From a virus, in the IMG/VR virus record IMGVR_UViG_3300046507_000747, positions 25,754 through 89,753 of that record: a stretch of DNA of 64,000 nucleotides; one strand, written 5' to 3'. A program made the position numbers and the translations under genes. Below the pieces are notes generated by a model. It made no database searches. It was not told where the DNA came from and saw only the letters and a list, made by a program, of their open reading frames with translations. Positions 50,930 to 59,067 of this stretch are shown one piece after another (the stretch's first letter is position 1; each line of letters starts with the position of its first letter).

Positions 50930-50994
50930 AGTGAGACCCACTGGGTCTCACTCTGGTACCGGGAAAAGTGAGACCCACTGGGTCTCACTTTTTT
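50930..50994. repeat. Two tandem 23-bp palindromes, terminator and possible parS
   Basis: AGTGAGACCCACTGGGTCTCACT occurs at 50930-50952 and at 50967-50989, palindromic except for the central base. The second copy has AAAA before and TTTTTT after (50989-50994), so it is a bidirectional intrinsic terminator between convergent genes. Their duplication, exact match and position next to the par genes also allow a centromere role. Confidence 0.75.
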
Positions 50995-51230
50995 CATGTC
51001 AGGTCGACCCAGGCGGCGAAGCTCCACACGCCGTACGTGCGGTCGACGAGCCAGGTCTGGCCGACCATCGGCGTGATGCCGGTGCGGTGGATGGCCGTGG
51101 TGACCTCCAGTTGCTGGCCCTCGGTGTCGACACACAGGGCGAACTTCTTGTCCGTGAGGATCGAGCTGACCTTGACCTGCTTGACCGTCCAGCCGATCCC
51201 GTGGGTGGCGGCGTTCCCTGGACCCATCAT
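50994..51230 (-). CDS. Small tail-hub-associated protein, 78 residues
   Basis: ATG at 51230 overlaps the hub stop. Contains HGIGWTVKQVKVSSILTDKK and TWLVDRTYGVWSFAAWV, a beta-barrel-like small protein. Its place after the hub protein suggests a baseplate or hub component; no family recognised. Confidence 0.55.
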   Translation of the reverse strand: MMGPGNAATHGIGWTVKQVKVSSILTDKKFALCVDTEGQQLEVTTAIHRTGITPMVGQTWLVDRTYGVWSFAAWVDLT

Positions 51231-53716
51231 CAGTTGCCTCCCGCCATCGGCAGACCGAGCAGCCGCTTGTCCTTGTCGCCAGTGAGCCGGGCCGGGGCCG
51301 CGAGCTGCACTGACGTCTTGAAGTAGCCGCCCTCGCCGAACTTGAAGTCGTGCTGGACCGTGGTGACGTAGCCCTGGAAGTTGAAGGCGGGGAACTGCAG
51401 CAGCATCCCCGGCCACAGTTCCGGCATGAACGTCAGCGGGATGTTGGCCTGGTACTGGAAGGCGAACTGCCGCATGAAGAGGAAGATCGCCGAGAACAGT
51501 GCGGCCTTCGGACCGATGAGGGCTGGCAGCTGCTGGTAGTCCGGCCGGGCACCGAACCGCTGCTTGATCCAGTCCGCGTACTCCTTCGCCTGCTTGTCTG
51601 TCTTGTCCATCCCGAACAGCGCCTTCCACACACCCGGGAAGTCGATGGTCACGATGCCGGTGGTGAAGAGAGCCGACTGGGACAGGTAGCTGTCGGAGAT
51701 GGACTGCTGCACGGTCCCCGTGGCCGGGTCGAAGAGGTTCCCGCTGACCGGTGACGTCACCACGAACTGGTGGGTGACCATGTAGTCATCCGACCAGGAC
51801 ACCTCGAAGTCCTGCACCTCGATGGGCTGGATGACCATCTTGGCGGCCGTGCCCCACATCCCGTAGTAGTCCGGGTACCAGGCGATCAGGTCGCCGTTCG
51901 GCGCGGAGCAAAACGACCGCATCGACGAGTTGAACAGGTTCTTCAGGTACGGCAGCAACGGCTGATCGTTCAGCAGCGCTCGCGGCCCGGCCAGGGCCTG
52001 CGCCAGCGCGTAGTTCGGGTCGTTCTGCGCCGTCGAGATCGGCAGCCACGCGTTGTCGGCAAACATCTTGTCGAACGGGTCCTTGGGGTTGTACCCGGGC
52101 GCGTCGGCGCCGGTGACCAGCTCGACCCCGGGGTCGCCGCTCATGTCGTTGACGCCCCCGCTGGTGCCGTCCGACCCATCGAAGATGACCGTGCCCGCGC
52201 CCGTGGTGTACGCGACGCGCGGCAGGAAGCCGCCGAAGTCCCAGTACGACGCCGCCGACGGCGGGTTGACGCCGACGTCATGCGGCTTGGCACCCGCGCG
52301 GTGCGCGCCGATCGTGCTCTTGCCGTCACCCAGGCTCATCTCCACGTGGTAGATGCCGCCCGGCGAGGAGCCCTTGAAGACCAGCGCACCAGGCGTCGCC
52401 AGGGCCTTCGCCACCGTCACCTTCTTGCACGCGCCGTACTGCGCCGCCGCCACACGGGGCAGGTCATACAGAGACCCGAGCGCCCTCAAGTACATGGCCT
52501 GCACGAAGCTGGAGCAGTCCAGGCCGGGCGGAGGGTTCTGCGACAGCACGCCCATCTGGGTGCCGCCGTACTGCTGGGTGTACGGAATGTTCGGGTACTT
52601 CTGGCAGAAGTTCACGGAGAGCTGGGCCAGGTCGACGCCGGAGATGGTGCCCTGCGGCTTCGTCTTGGAGTCCAGCTTGCCCCCGCCCTTCTCCAGGTCC
52701 TTGACCATGGCCGTGGCGGGCTTCTCGTGCTTGGCGTACTCGTGCGGCGCGCCGGAGCGCTGGACCGTGTCGCAGACCTTCCACAGCTCCATGTGGTCGC
52801 GGTTCGTGACCTTGAAGAGGGCGTCGTAGAACTTCCCCGCCGCGTACCGGGGGTCGGTCACCTGCTCGTGGGTGCCCCAGCCCTGGGAGGGGCGCTGCTG
52901 GAAGAGGCCCGCGCTGTCCCGGTCGCCGCCCTTGAGGTTGCGCAGGCCGGACTCCTGCATCGCCGTCATGATGGCGATGATGCAGTCACGGCTGGAGCCG
53001 CCCTTCTCCTTGCCGACGTTGTAGATGATCGCGGCGTTGGCCTTCTGGTCCGGGTTGTTGAAGCCGCCGTACGTCCCGTTCAGCGAGCTGGCGTCCGCGC
53101 CGCCCGTGCCGCCGACGGACGCGGTGCCGAGCTGATCCAGCAGGGCTCGTGCGATCTCGTCGGCGCCGGTGAGCTGGGCGTCGATCTGCTTGGCCAGGAC
53201 CTCGATGACCGAGAACCAGTTGTTCGGGATGCGGGCGATGTGGGCCTTGGACTCCGGCCAGCCCACCACCTTCTTCAGCACGGTGAGCGCGACGTTCGTC
53301 ATGCCGCCGTCGGAGACACCGGTGTCCTTGTTCGCGTCCGTCAGGGCGTCGCGCACCATGGACTGCGACGCTTCGGTGTGGGAGTCCCAGTACCAGTACT
53401 GCAGCCGCTTGAGCGAGCAGGACGCGGTCAGGTGGACGACGCGCGGCCACGCCGTGACGAGCGGCACCTTGTTCAGGTAGCCGGTGAATACCTGCACCCA
53501 CTTCAGCCGCTTCATCTGCACCGAGACGCGGTCGTTCGGGGTCAGCACGCCGTCGTACTTCCGGCGGGCGTTCTGCAGGCTGAAGTTAAAGGAACTGACA
53601 CCGTCCGAGCGGCGCGTCATCGAGCCCTCGACCAGGTCGTCCGAGACGTCGATGATCCCGTGCCTCTCGGTCGAGACGTAGACCTTGACGCCGGGTGCCA
53701 GGACGAAGTTCGGCAC
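51230..53716 (-). CDS. Tail hub protein with lysin domains (transglycosylase-type and NlpC/P60)
   Basis: An 828-residue protein from the GTG at 53716 (GGAGG upstream). The N-terminal ~200 residues resemble a hub/gpD-type barrel (KVYVSTERHGIIDV, WVQVFTGYLNKVPL). Residues about 235-300 hold a lysozyme-like segment (TAMQESGLRNLKGGDRDSAG, LFQQRPSQGWGT) seen in actinobacterial wall hydrolases. Residues about 375-515 form NlpC/P60 with catalytic Cys in GLDCSSFVQAMYL and His in YHVEMSLGDGKS. The C-terminal part (PELWPGMLLQFPAFNFQGYV) is again hub-like. It punctures the wall at injection. Confidence 0.8.
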   Translation of the reverse strand: MPNFVLAPGVKVYVSTERHGIIDVSDDLVEGSMTRRSDGVSSFNFSLQNARRKYDGVLTPNDRVSVQMKRLKWVQVFTGYLNKVPLVTAWPRVVHLTASCSLKRLQYWYWDSHTEASQSMVRDALTDANKDTGVSDGGMTNVALTVLKKVVGWPESKAHIARIPNNWFSVIEVLAKQIDAQLTGADEIARALLDQLGTASVGGTGGADASSLNGTYGGFNNPDQKANAAIIYNVGKEKGGSSRDCIIAIMTAMQESGLRNLKGGDRDSAGLFQQRPSQGWGTHEQVTDPRYAAGKFYDALFKVTNRDHMELWKVCDTVQRSGAPHEYAKHEKPATAMVKDLEKGGGKLDSKTKPQGTISGVDLAQLSVNFCQKYPNIPYTQQYGGTQMGVLSQNPPPGLDCSSFVQAMYLRALGSLYDLPRVAAAQYGACKKVTVAKALATPGALVFKGSSPGGIYHVEMSLGDGKSTIGAHRAGAKPHDVGVNPPSAASYWDFGGFLPRVAYTTGAGTVIFDGSDGTSGGVNDMSGDPGVELVTGADAPGYNPKDPFDKMFADNAWLPISTAQNDPNYALAQALAGPRALLNDQPLLPYLKNLFNSSMRSFCSAPNGDLIAWYPDYYGMWGTAAKMVIQPIEVQDFEVSWSDDYMVTHQFVVTSPVSGNLFDPATGTVQQSISDSYLSQSALFTTGIVTIDFPGVWKALFGMDKTDKQAKEYADWIKQRFGARPDYQQLPALIGPKAALFSAIFLFMRQFAFQYQANIPLTFMPELWPGMLLQFPAFNFQGYVTTVQHDFKFGEGGYFKTSVQLAAPARLTGDKDKRLLGLPMAGGN

Positions 53717-53756
53717 GAGACCACCTCCGCCCCTTGGGGCGAACCACGGACACGGC
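53717..53756 (-). promoter_or_regulatory. Start-associated leader, copy E6
   Basis: GTGTCCGTGG, then CGCCCCAAGGGGCGGAGG before the GTG. CGCCCC pairs with GGGGCG. Less complete than E4 or E5 and without a clear long lower stem. Confidence 0.45.
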
Positions 53757-53827
53757 GACACGACCCCCGCTACGCTGGCCGTGCGCCTTTTGGTGTCGGC
53801 CTTTCCATCCGGCTGAGCGGCCCGCCC

Positions 53828-53896
53828 GTGCCGAAGTTCCTGGGGCGGGCCGCTATCCTTGTAGCAGTGGCGGTCGCCGTGGGCGGCTGCAAGTGA
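53828..53896 (+). CDS. Possible 22-residue lipopeptide
   Basis: GTG start, product PKFLGRAAILVAVAVAVGGCK after the first residue: a hydrophobic run followed by a lipobox-like VGGC at the end. No ribosome binding site seen. A hairpin starts at its stop codon, which fits a short separate transcript. Peptide could be a chance frame. Confidence 0.25.
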   Translation: MPKFLGRAAILVAVAVAVGGCK

Positions 53897-53933
53897 CGCC
53901 AGGAGTCCCGGGGCAGACCGGGGGCCTGGCGTC
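53895..53933. terminator. Hairpin between tail genes
   Basis: GACGCCAGG and CCTGGCGTC arms with inner CCCGG/CCGGG. On the plus strand it is followed by CATTT. On the minus strand it follows the stop at 53941. It may terminate either strand. Confidence 0.6.
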
Positions 53934-53940
53934 GCGCATT

Positions 53941-54603
53941 TCAGTTCCCGTAGTCGTACCGCTCGTTCGGCGGGGTGCCCTCATTGGGCATCGGGTTGAC
54001 CGGGAGGTCTTCCAGCTGGCCCGGGTCGGAGCCGCCGTCCTTGCCGGGGTCGACAGTCTGGTAGTTGCCGGACGGGACCGCGTTGCCGCCGAGCTGCGTG
54101 CCCATGGGCCAGAAGTACTTCATCTCGGGGTCCTGGGCGTTCTTGAAGCTGCTCGTGGAGAGGGCTGTGACGTCCTGGGGCTCGCGGGTGCACTCGAAGG
54201 TGATGACCGGCGTCCAGACGACAGTGCCGATGGTGTCGCCCCACTCGAAGCCGGACAGGGGCACGCCCTCGCGGTAGAAGTTCCGGTTCGGGAGCATGAC
54301 CCCCATGTCGGGGAAGGAGTCACCGGCGGCCAGGCCCGGGTTCATCACGAAGTTGGCGTAGCCCTGCATCCAGTCGGCGAACGCCTTGCGCTCGCCGTAC
54401 CCCTTGAGCAGCACCCGCAGGTAGAAGCGTGACGGGGTCGGCCGGTGCGGGTAGTACGCGCGGGCGTTACGGGAACTGGAGGAGTCGGCGACCATCGTCA
54501 TGCCGTGCCCGAGGACGTCGGCACGGACCCGGAAGCTGGCGTTGGTCTTGCTGTCCTTGGGGTAGAACAGCAGGCAGTTCAGGCCCTTGCGGGTGTCGGC
54601 CAC
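53941..54603 (-). CDS. Tail/baseplate protein, 220 residues
   Basis: Beta-rich first part (GLNCLLFYPKDSKTNASFRV, SRFYLRVLLKGYGERKAF) and C-terminal Pro/Gly/Asn-rich 70 residues. Between the hub and the two small proteins upstream of it, so probably part of the baseplate hub or tail tube initiator. No family recognised. Confidence 0.6.
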   Translation of the reverse strand: MADTRKGLNCLLFYPKDSKTNASFRVRADVLGHGMTMVADSSSSRNARAYYPHRPTPSRFYLRVLLKGYGERKAFADWMQGYANFVMNPGLAAGDSFPDMGVMLPNRNFYREGVPLSGFEWGDTIGTVVWTPVITFECTREPQDVTALSTSSFKNAQDPEMKYFWPMGTQLGGNAVPSGNYQTVDPGKDGGSDPGQLEDLPVNPMPNEGTPPNERYDYGN

Positions 54604-54631
54604 AGCTCCTCCTGAAGCCTAGGATGAGGGT

Positions 54632-54841
54632 ATGGATGCAGAGATGACGCCATGGGTGATCCTTGGCGCGGTGTGGCTGGTCGGCTGGGCTGCCTCGTCG
54701 GTCCTTGCGATTCGCGCGGTGAAGGACGACGATTCATGGATGGCCTGGGATCTTGAAGACCAGCTCCCATTCATCGTGGCGGGGTTCCTTCTCCTCTGGC
54801 CCTGGTTCGCGCTGAAGATCCTCAAGCACCGAATGAAGTGA
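54632..54841 (+). CDS. 69-residue two-span membrane protein, moron-like
   Basis: Spans WVILGAVWLVGWAASSVLAI and LPFIVAGFLLLWPWFAL, with acidic DDDSWMAWDLED between and a basic end. Opposite in direction to the tail operon. A TAGGAT box (54620-54625) lies exactly seven bases before the ATG, as for the gene at 32707, so a leaderless transcript is likely; no clear -35 box. Could affect superinfection or the membrane of a lysogen. Confidence 0.6.
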   Translation: MDAEMTPWVILGAVWLVGWAASSVLAIRAVKDDDSWMAWDLEDQLPFIVAGFLLLWPWFALKILKHRMK

Positions 54842-54845
54842 CGTC

Positions 54846-55064
54846 TCACTCCTCGGGGTCCGGAATCGTCTCCTCGGTGCTCCGCAGCGGGTTGTGCGGG
54901 GCGTAGACGGGCGTGGCGAGCCGCTCGTGGTCGGCGGCCGACATGTCCGGGTAGAGGCCGTCGAGGGTCATCGCAAAGCCGTTCATGGGAACGATGGCCT
55001 CCTGGTCGGCCCGCAGCGGCTGCGGCATGGAGACGGGCACGTCGGCGCCCCACTGGTTGGCCAT
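54846..55064 (-). CDS. 72-residue hypothetical tail protein
   Basis: MANQWGADVPVSMPQP then LYPDMSAADHERLATP, acidic end. TAATG overlap with upstream gene stop. In the tail operon; function unknown. Confidence 0.6.
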   Translation of the reverse strand: MANQWGADVPVSMPQPLRADQEAIVPMNGFAMTLDGLYPDMSAADHERLATPVYAPHNPLRSTEETIPDPEE

Positions 55065-55258
55065 TACCACCCTCGCTCTCGGGTCAGCTCGGCGACGATG
55101 AGGTCGGCAAGGTCCTCCGGGTCGGCGGCCCACAGGTTGCCCTCTCGTCCCTGCCCGCCGTCGGCCGACTGCTTGCGCCCCCAGATACGGCCGGTGGGCT
55201 CGCCCGGCGCGATGTGGCGCAGCACCTTGATGATGCACTCGCGTTCGCCTGCAGCCAC
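55064..55258 (-). CDS. 64-residue hypothetical tail protein
   Basis: MAAGERECIIKVLRHIAPGE to VAELTRERGW. Charged, with a GRIWGRKQ middle. Overlaps both neighbours by a base or more, so translation is coupled to the tail genes around it. Confidence 0.6.
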   Translation of the reverse strand: MAAGERECIIKVLRHIAPGEPTGRIWGRKQSADGGQGREGNLWAADPEDLADLIVAELTRERGW

Positions 55259-55917
55259 TACTTGTCCTCCTTCTGTCCCTTGTCGCTCTTCTTGTCCTCA
55301 GTGCCGTCGCTGAGCGGGCCGTTGTACTCGGTCTGGCGCCAGCCGATGCCCTCGCTGATGCGGGCGATGTAGGAGGCGATGGCCTTCTCCTGGGCGGAGT
55401 CGACCGCGTTCTTCGAGGTGCCCGCCTTGACCAGCGAGTCGGAGCCCACCTGCACGATGAACAGCGTCAGCTTGTAGCCGTGGCTGTACTTCCCGGTGCG
55501 GTGCTCGATCGACGCCTGGCCGTCGATGTCAGAGACCTCGGTGAGGTACACGCTCCAGCGCCAGCCGTGCGGCGGATAGTTGAAGGTCGCCGGTTCGTGC
55601 ATCTTGCCGGGCGTGCTGGAGTCCCGGGACTGGTGCTCCATGATGGCCCGGCAGTTCGCGATGAACACCTCGTGCAAGCGCCAGCTGGCTCCAGCATGGT
55701 CCTTGTTGCCGTCCGGCGAGGGCCCGGCCCTGCGGTTCTCGCCGAGGTAGCCATTGATCGTGACGTCCCGCAGGGTCGCGCCGGTGATCTGCACGACCCT
55801 GCCGCCGACGGTCGGGGTGACCGAGGTGTGGATGTCGAAGCCCCAGTCGATCGAGTCGGGATTGATGCGGAACGTGATCTGAGGGCCGCCCGTGAACCCG
55901 AGGGATGCGAGAGCCAT
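55258..55917 (-). CDS. Tail protein, candidate baseplate hub/LysM-type
   Basis: A 219-residue protein with PQITFRINPDSIDWGFDIHT, RVVQITGATLRDVTINGYLG and SIEHRTGKYSHGYKLTLFIV. Beta-rich first 140 residues with conserved-type I..P..I..(D/N) pattern of small tail proteins next to the tape measure, as in T4 gp53-like positions. C-terminus is Lys/Asp-rich and disordered. Confidence 0.6.
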   Translation of the reverse strand: MALASLGFTGGPQITFRINPDSIDWGFDIHTSVTPTVGGRVVQITGATLRDVTINGYLGENRRAGPSPDGNKDHAGASWRLHEVFIANCRAIMEHQSRDSSTPGKMHEPATFNYPPHGWRWSVYLTEVSDIDGQASIEHRTGKYSHGYKLTLFIVQVGSDSLVKAGTSKNAVDSAQEKAIASYIARISEGIGWRQTEYNGPLSDGTEDKKSDKGQKEDK

Positions 55918-55920
55918 GGC

Positions 55921-58107
55921 CTACTCCCCGCCGTAGCTGGGGTTGGACGCGTACGGGCTCAGCGGCGGCGTGGCGGTCGCGGAGGACCCGGAGACGCCGG
56001 TGGAGTCCAGGACGGTCAGCAGGCGCCGGGCCTCGGCCGTCAGGGTGATCTCCAGCTTCTCCCGGCCCTTCTTGTCCTTGGTGGTGTGCTCCTTCTCCCA
56101 CTTGGCGTACGTCTCGCCGGACTTGTCGGTGGCCTTGGCTTCCTTGGAGAAGTCGCGCAGCGGGTCGACCTTGTCCTTGCCGAGGATCTCGGAGACCGTC
56201 TTGCCCGTCTGGTCGCCCTCGACGACGACGGCCTTGCCGGACGCCAGCTCGTTGCGGTGGTTCTTGATCGCGTCGGCCAGCGAGACGACCTTCTTGCCGT
56301 CCTTGGTGGTGACGGCGACCTTGGTCTTGTCGTCGCCCTTGATCTTCTGGAGGAGGTGGTAGACGACGGGGTCTTCCTGGCCGCCCTTCTGCTCGTGCCA
56401 CTTCTGGTAGGCGTTGTAGGCGTCCGAGTTGTGGCCGCCGAAGCCCAGGAAGTCGCCGGACTTCTCCTTGTCGAGGTCGCCGAGGATGGACTTGCCCGCG
56501 TTCGGGCCCCGGTCGTCCTGGGTCTGGCGCATGTTGTTGCCGACGCCGGTGGAGACCGCGTTCTCCTTGCTGGCAGTCTTCTGGGCGGCCTTCTCCTTGG
56601 CCGTCATCTTGTGCGTCGTCTCGGCGGTGCCCTTGTCGTTGTACTGCTGCACGAGCCAGAAGGCGGCCTTGACCGGATCGTTGGCCAGCGTGCTCTGCCC
56701 GGAGATGGCGGCGATGACCTGCGCCATCGCCGGGGAGTCGTTGGCGTAGAACTGCCGGATCATCTGCTCGGCGATCTGCTGGACAACGTCCTCGTGGAGG
56801 TTGCCCGCGCCACCGGCCTTGGAGATCTGGTCCTTGATCCAGTCCTCGACGCCGGGCTTGAGCACGGCGCTTGCCGTTGCCTGGTCCAGCTTCGCGTCGG
56901 CGGCGCCCTTGGACGTGACACCAGACGTCAGGTACTGCGAGACGCTCATCCCGGACATCGAGGCTGCCATGTAGGCGTGGTTCAGCGTCAGGCGCCCGGA
57001 TACGTCCACGTCCTGGTAGGACCGGCCGTAGGAGTTCTTCGTCTGCTGCTCCAGAGACGCCACATCCGCCGAGGACGAGCCGTATCCCTGCTTGATCGCC
57101 TGGTCCATCAGCTGCGTGAACTCGGCGCGCGCCTGCTGCGAGTTGACCCCGGCCTTGCCCGCGCTGTCGGAGACCGCGTTGAGGGCGTCGTTCAGGTCGT
57201 TAAGCGACCCAAGGGCGTTCTTGGAGTTGACCTGCAGCTGCTGCAGCGACTCGTCCACGGTCTCACCGCGACGTGTCTTGCCGTGGTAGATGAAGTTGAG
57301 CGCATCCTGGCGGCCGACGCCGCCCTCCACCTTGCTGTTGTAGCCCAGCCTGGTGACGCCCTTGAACGCCTTGCGTGACTCGTCGGAGGAGAGCACACCG
57401 AACGTCGACCAGCGATACAGCTCCTCGGAGGCACGCTCGCCGAAGCCGTCGAAGTTCGAGCCACCCTCGATCGACTGGTAGTAGGCGTTCTTGTCGCGCT
57501 GGCTGCGGACCTCGGCCGGGATGTCCGTGGCGGCACCGATGGCGGCACCCGCCACAGCGCCCCAGGGGCCACCGACAGCCGCACCGACACGGGGCAGCAT
57601 CGACTTCGTCCACGAGCCGATACCCGAGGCATGACCGCCGCTACTGCCCGGGTGAACCGGTGCGACCAGAGGGCCGCCATAGCCCGGCATGGGCCCGGTG
57701 TACGGCATGTGCGGATGCCCGTACGGGCTCATGTACGGGTACGGGTACGGCGGCATCGGGACCGGCGGCACAGGCGCAGGAGTCGGCGGCGTAGGCCCAG
57801 GAGGAGGCGGGCTGGACCGGCGCTGGGACTGGTTGAGCACCACCTGGCTCAGGAACTGCGCAGCCGTCTGCTGCAGCCACTGCGCGTTCGGAGCCACAGG
57901 CGCCGGGACCTGTCCGCCCAACAGCGCCTGCGGATTCAGGACGTTCTGCCGCGCCTGCCGCAGGGCGTTGGCCGTGCTCGACGGCAGGTTCTGCAGCGTC
58001 TGGTTCTGGTGCAGGAACGCCTGCAGCTGCATGGCCAGCGACTGCAACGCACCGGTGATGCCGCCAGGAGGGGTGTTGCCGCCCGGGGGCGGCGTAGGGG
58101 TCGCCAT
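55921..58107 (-). CDS. Tape measure protein
   Basis: A 728-residue protein whose ATG follows the tail chaperone stop directly. N-terminus is helical, then a Pro/Tyr/Met-rich linker (PVPMPPYPYPYMSPYGHP), a hydrophobic glycine-rich segment (GAAVGGPWGAVAGAAIGAAT) which can insert into membrane, and long charged helices. C-terminal part is rich in Lys/Asp. Position downstream of chaperones and large size support the call; it is shorter than most tape measures. Confidence 0.7.
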   Translation of the reverse strand: MATPTPPPGGNTPPGGITGALQSLAMQLQAFLHQNQTLQNLPSSTANALRQARQNVLNPQALLGGQVPAPVAPNAQWLQQTAAQFLSQVVLNQSQRRSSPPPPGPTPPTPAPVPPVPMPPYPYPYMSPYGHPHMPYTGPMPGYGGPLVAPVHPGSSGGHASGIGSWTKSMLPRVGAAVGGPWGAVAGAAIGAATDIPAEVRSQRDKNAYYQSIEGGSNFDGFGERASEELYRWSTFGVLSSDESRKAFKGVTRLGYNSKVEGGVGRQDALNFIYHGKTRRGETVDESLQQLQVNSKNALGSLNDLNDALNAVSDSAGKAGVNSQQARAEFTQLMDQAIKQGYGSSSADVASLEQQTKNSYGRSYQDVDVSGRLTLNHAYMAASMSGMSVSQYLTSGVTSKGAADAKLDQATASAVLKPGVEDWIKDQISKAGGAGNLHEDVVQQIAEQMIRQFYANDSPAMAQVIAAISGQSTLANDPVKAAFWLVQQYNDKGTAETTHKMTAKEKAAQKTASKENAVSTGVGNNMRQTQDDRGPNAGKSILGDLDKEKSGDFLGFGGHNSDAYNAYQKWHEQKGGQEDPVVYHLLQKIKGDDKTKVAVTTKDGKKVVSLADAIKNHRNELASGKAVVVEGDQTGKTVSEILGKDKVDPLRDFSKEAKATDKSGETYAKWEKEHTTKDKKGREKLEITLTAEARRLLTVLDSTGVSGSSATATPPLSPYASNPSYGGE

Positions 58108-59054
58108 CTACTGCCACTCCCGATCGAATCCGTCGTCCATGTCTGGCACCGGCGGTTCGTCCTCCGGCTCCGGGTCCCCAGACACCTGCACACGTGACTG
58201 AGAGAGCGCCTCCTGCATGCGATCCCAGTCGTCGGTCGAGCCCTGCTGCCAGTTGACGGCGGAGTAGTCGTAGTCGACGCCCTCGTCGTCCGGTACATCG
58301 GCGGCATCCCTCGGCCACAGCTCGGTCGCGTCCACGCCCGCAGCCACCAGCGCGAACTTCAGCTGGTCCTCGAACGCCTTCTCGTCCCGTTTGAGCTGCT
58401 CCTCGTCCCGCTCGACTTCCTTCCAGCCGTTGGCGAGGATGAGCAGCTCCAGGCCGAACTGCTGCACCCGGGACAGGTGCCGCCCCGACAGCAGCCCCCG
58501 CCGCTCAGCGATCCGCAGATGGCGCTCCAGCCACGGGTCTATGCGGCCGGGGCGAAGGCTTTTCCCATGGCCTCGATGACCTGCGCGACCTTGTCCTCCA
58601 GCTGCAGGTACCGCTGGAAGACCTCGTTGATCGTCGGCTGGAACCAGTTGGCCTTGACGTAGGCGAACCGCCGGTGCCCCCATTCGGCCAGCAGCTGGTC
58701 CTCACCGATCGGCGTGGGCAGCTCCTCGCCGTCGACCGTCACGATCGCCATCGCCACCACCGCCGTGACGTAGGCGAGCTGCTCACCGCCGTCCTTGTAC
58801 TTGGCGGTGACCTGAGCGACAGCGAGCTGCTCATCCACACCGAGGGTGCGGATAACGAACTCGTGCCCGAGCCAGGAGAAGCTCTCCGTCAGCGAACCCA
58901 GGTAAGCGAGCCCCTGAAAGGCCTCGGAGTAGCGCTCGTCGAAGCTGGGAAGCTCCGTACCGTCCTCAGCCTTCAGGGTCGGCTTGGCCTCCGGCGTGGC
59001 GGCCTTACGGCCCGGCCGGGAGGCAGGGTCGAAGGTGCCGTAGGTGTCCGTCAT
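58108..59054 (-). CDS. Tail assembly chaperone fusion (GT-type) by -1 frameshift
   Basis: 315 residues if ribosomes slip -1 at GGGAAAA (58566-58560). The first ~164 residues are the 0-frame protein; after slip the product continues SLRPGRIDPWLERHLRIAER and ends DDGFDREWQ. The second half is helical and acidic. Lambda-like G/GT pairs use the same scheme, and the long-tailed order chaperone then tape measure agrees. The 0-frame product stops at 58539. Confidence 0.75.
58539..59054 (-). CDS. Tail assembly chaperone, 0-frame product (G-type)
   Basis: A 171-residue protein (MTDTYGTFDPASRPGRK start). Helical with IGEDQLLAEWGHRRFAYVKA and LQLEDKVAQVIEAMGKAFAPAA at the end. Directly upstream of the tape measure and overlapping the frameshifted extension. 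Chaperones bind tape measure during assembly and are absent from virions. Confidence 0.75.
   Translation of the reverse strand: MTDTYGTFDPASRPGRKAATPEAKPTLKAEDGTELPSFDERYSEAFQGLAYLGSLTESFSWLGHEFVIRTLGVDEQLAVAQVTAKYKDGGEQLAYVTAVVAMAIVTVDGEELPTPIGEDQLLAEWGHRRFAYVKANWFQPTINEVFQRYLQLEDKVAQVIEAMGKAFAPAA
58560..58566 (-). promoter_or_regulatory. -1 frameshift slippery site
   Basis: In the chaperone frame, ATG GGA AAA reads as the heptamer G-GGA-AAA (x-xxy-yyz). Slipping one base back joins the 0-frame and the longer -1 frame. No certain downstream pseudoknot was identified by eye. Confidence 0.75.
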
Positions 59055-59067
59055 CGCTCGCTCCTGG

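Noticed and set aside
51770-53896. 708-codon rightward frame opposite the hub
   Set aside because: Arg/His/Gly-rich shadow. Only the last 23 codons are considered, at low confidence.
58108-58683. Independent gene for the second chaperone frame
   Set aside because: The upstream codons of this frame lie inside the first chaperone and no start with a ribosome site is present, so the frameshift explanation is preferred.
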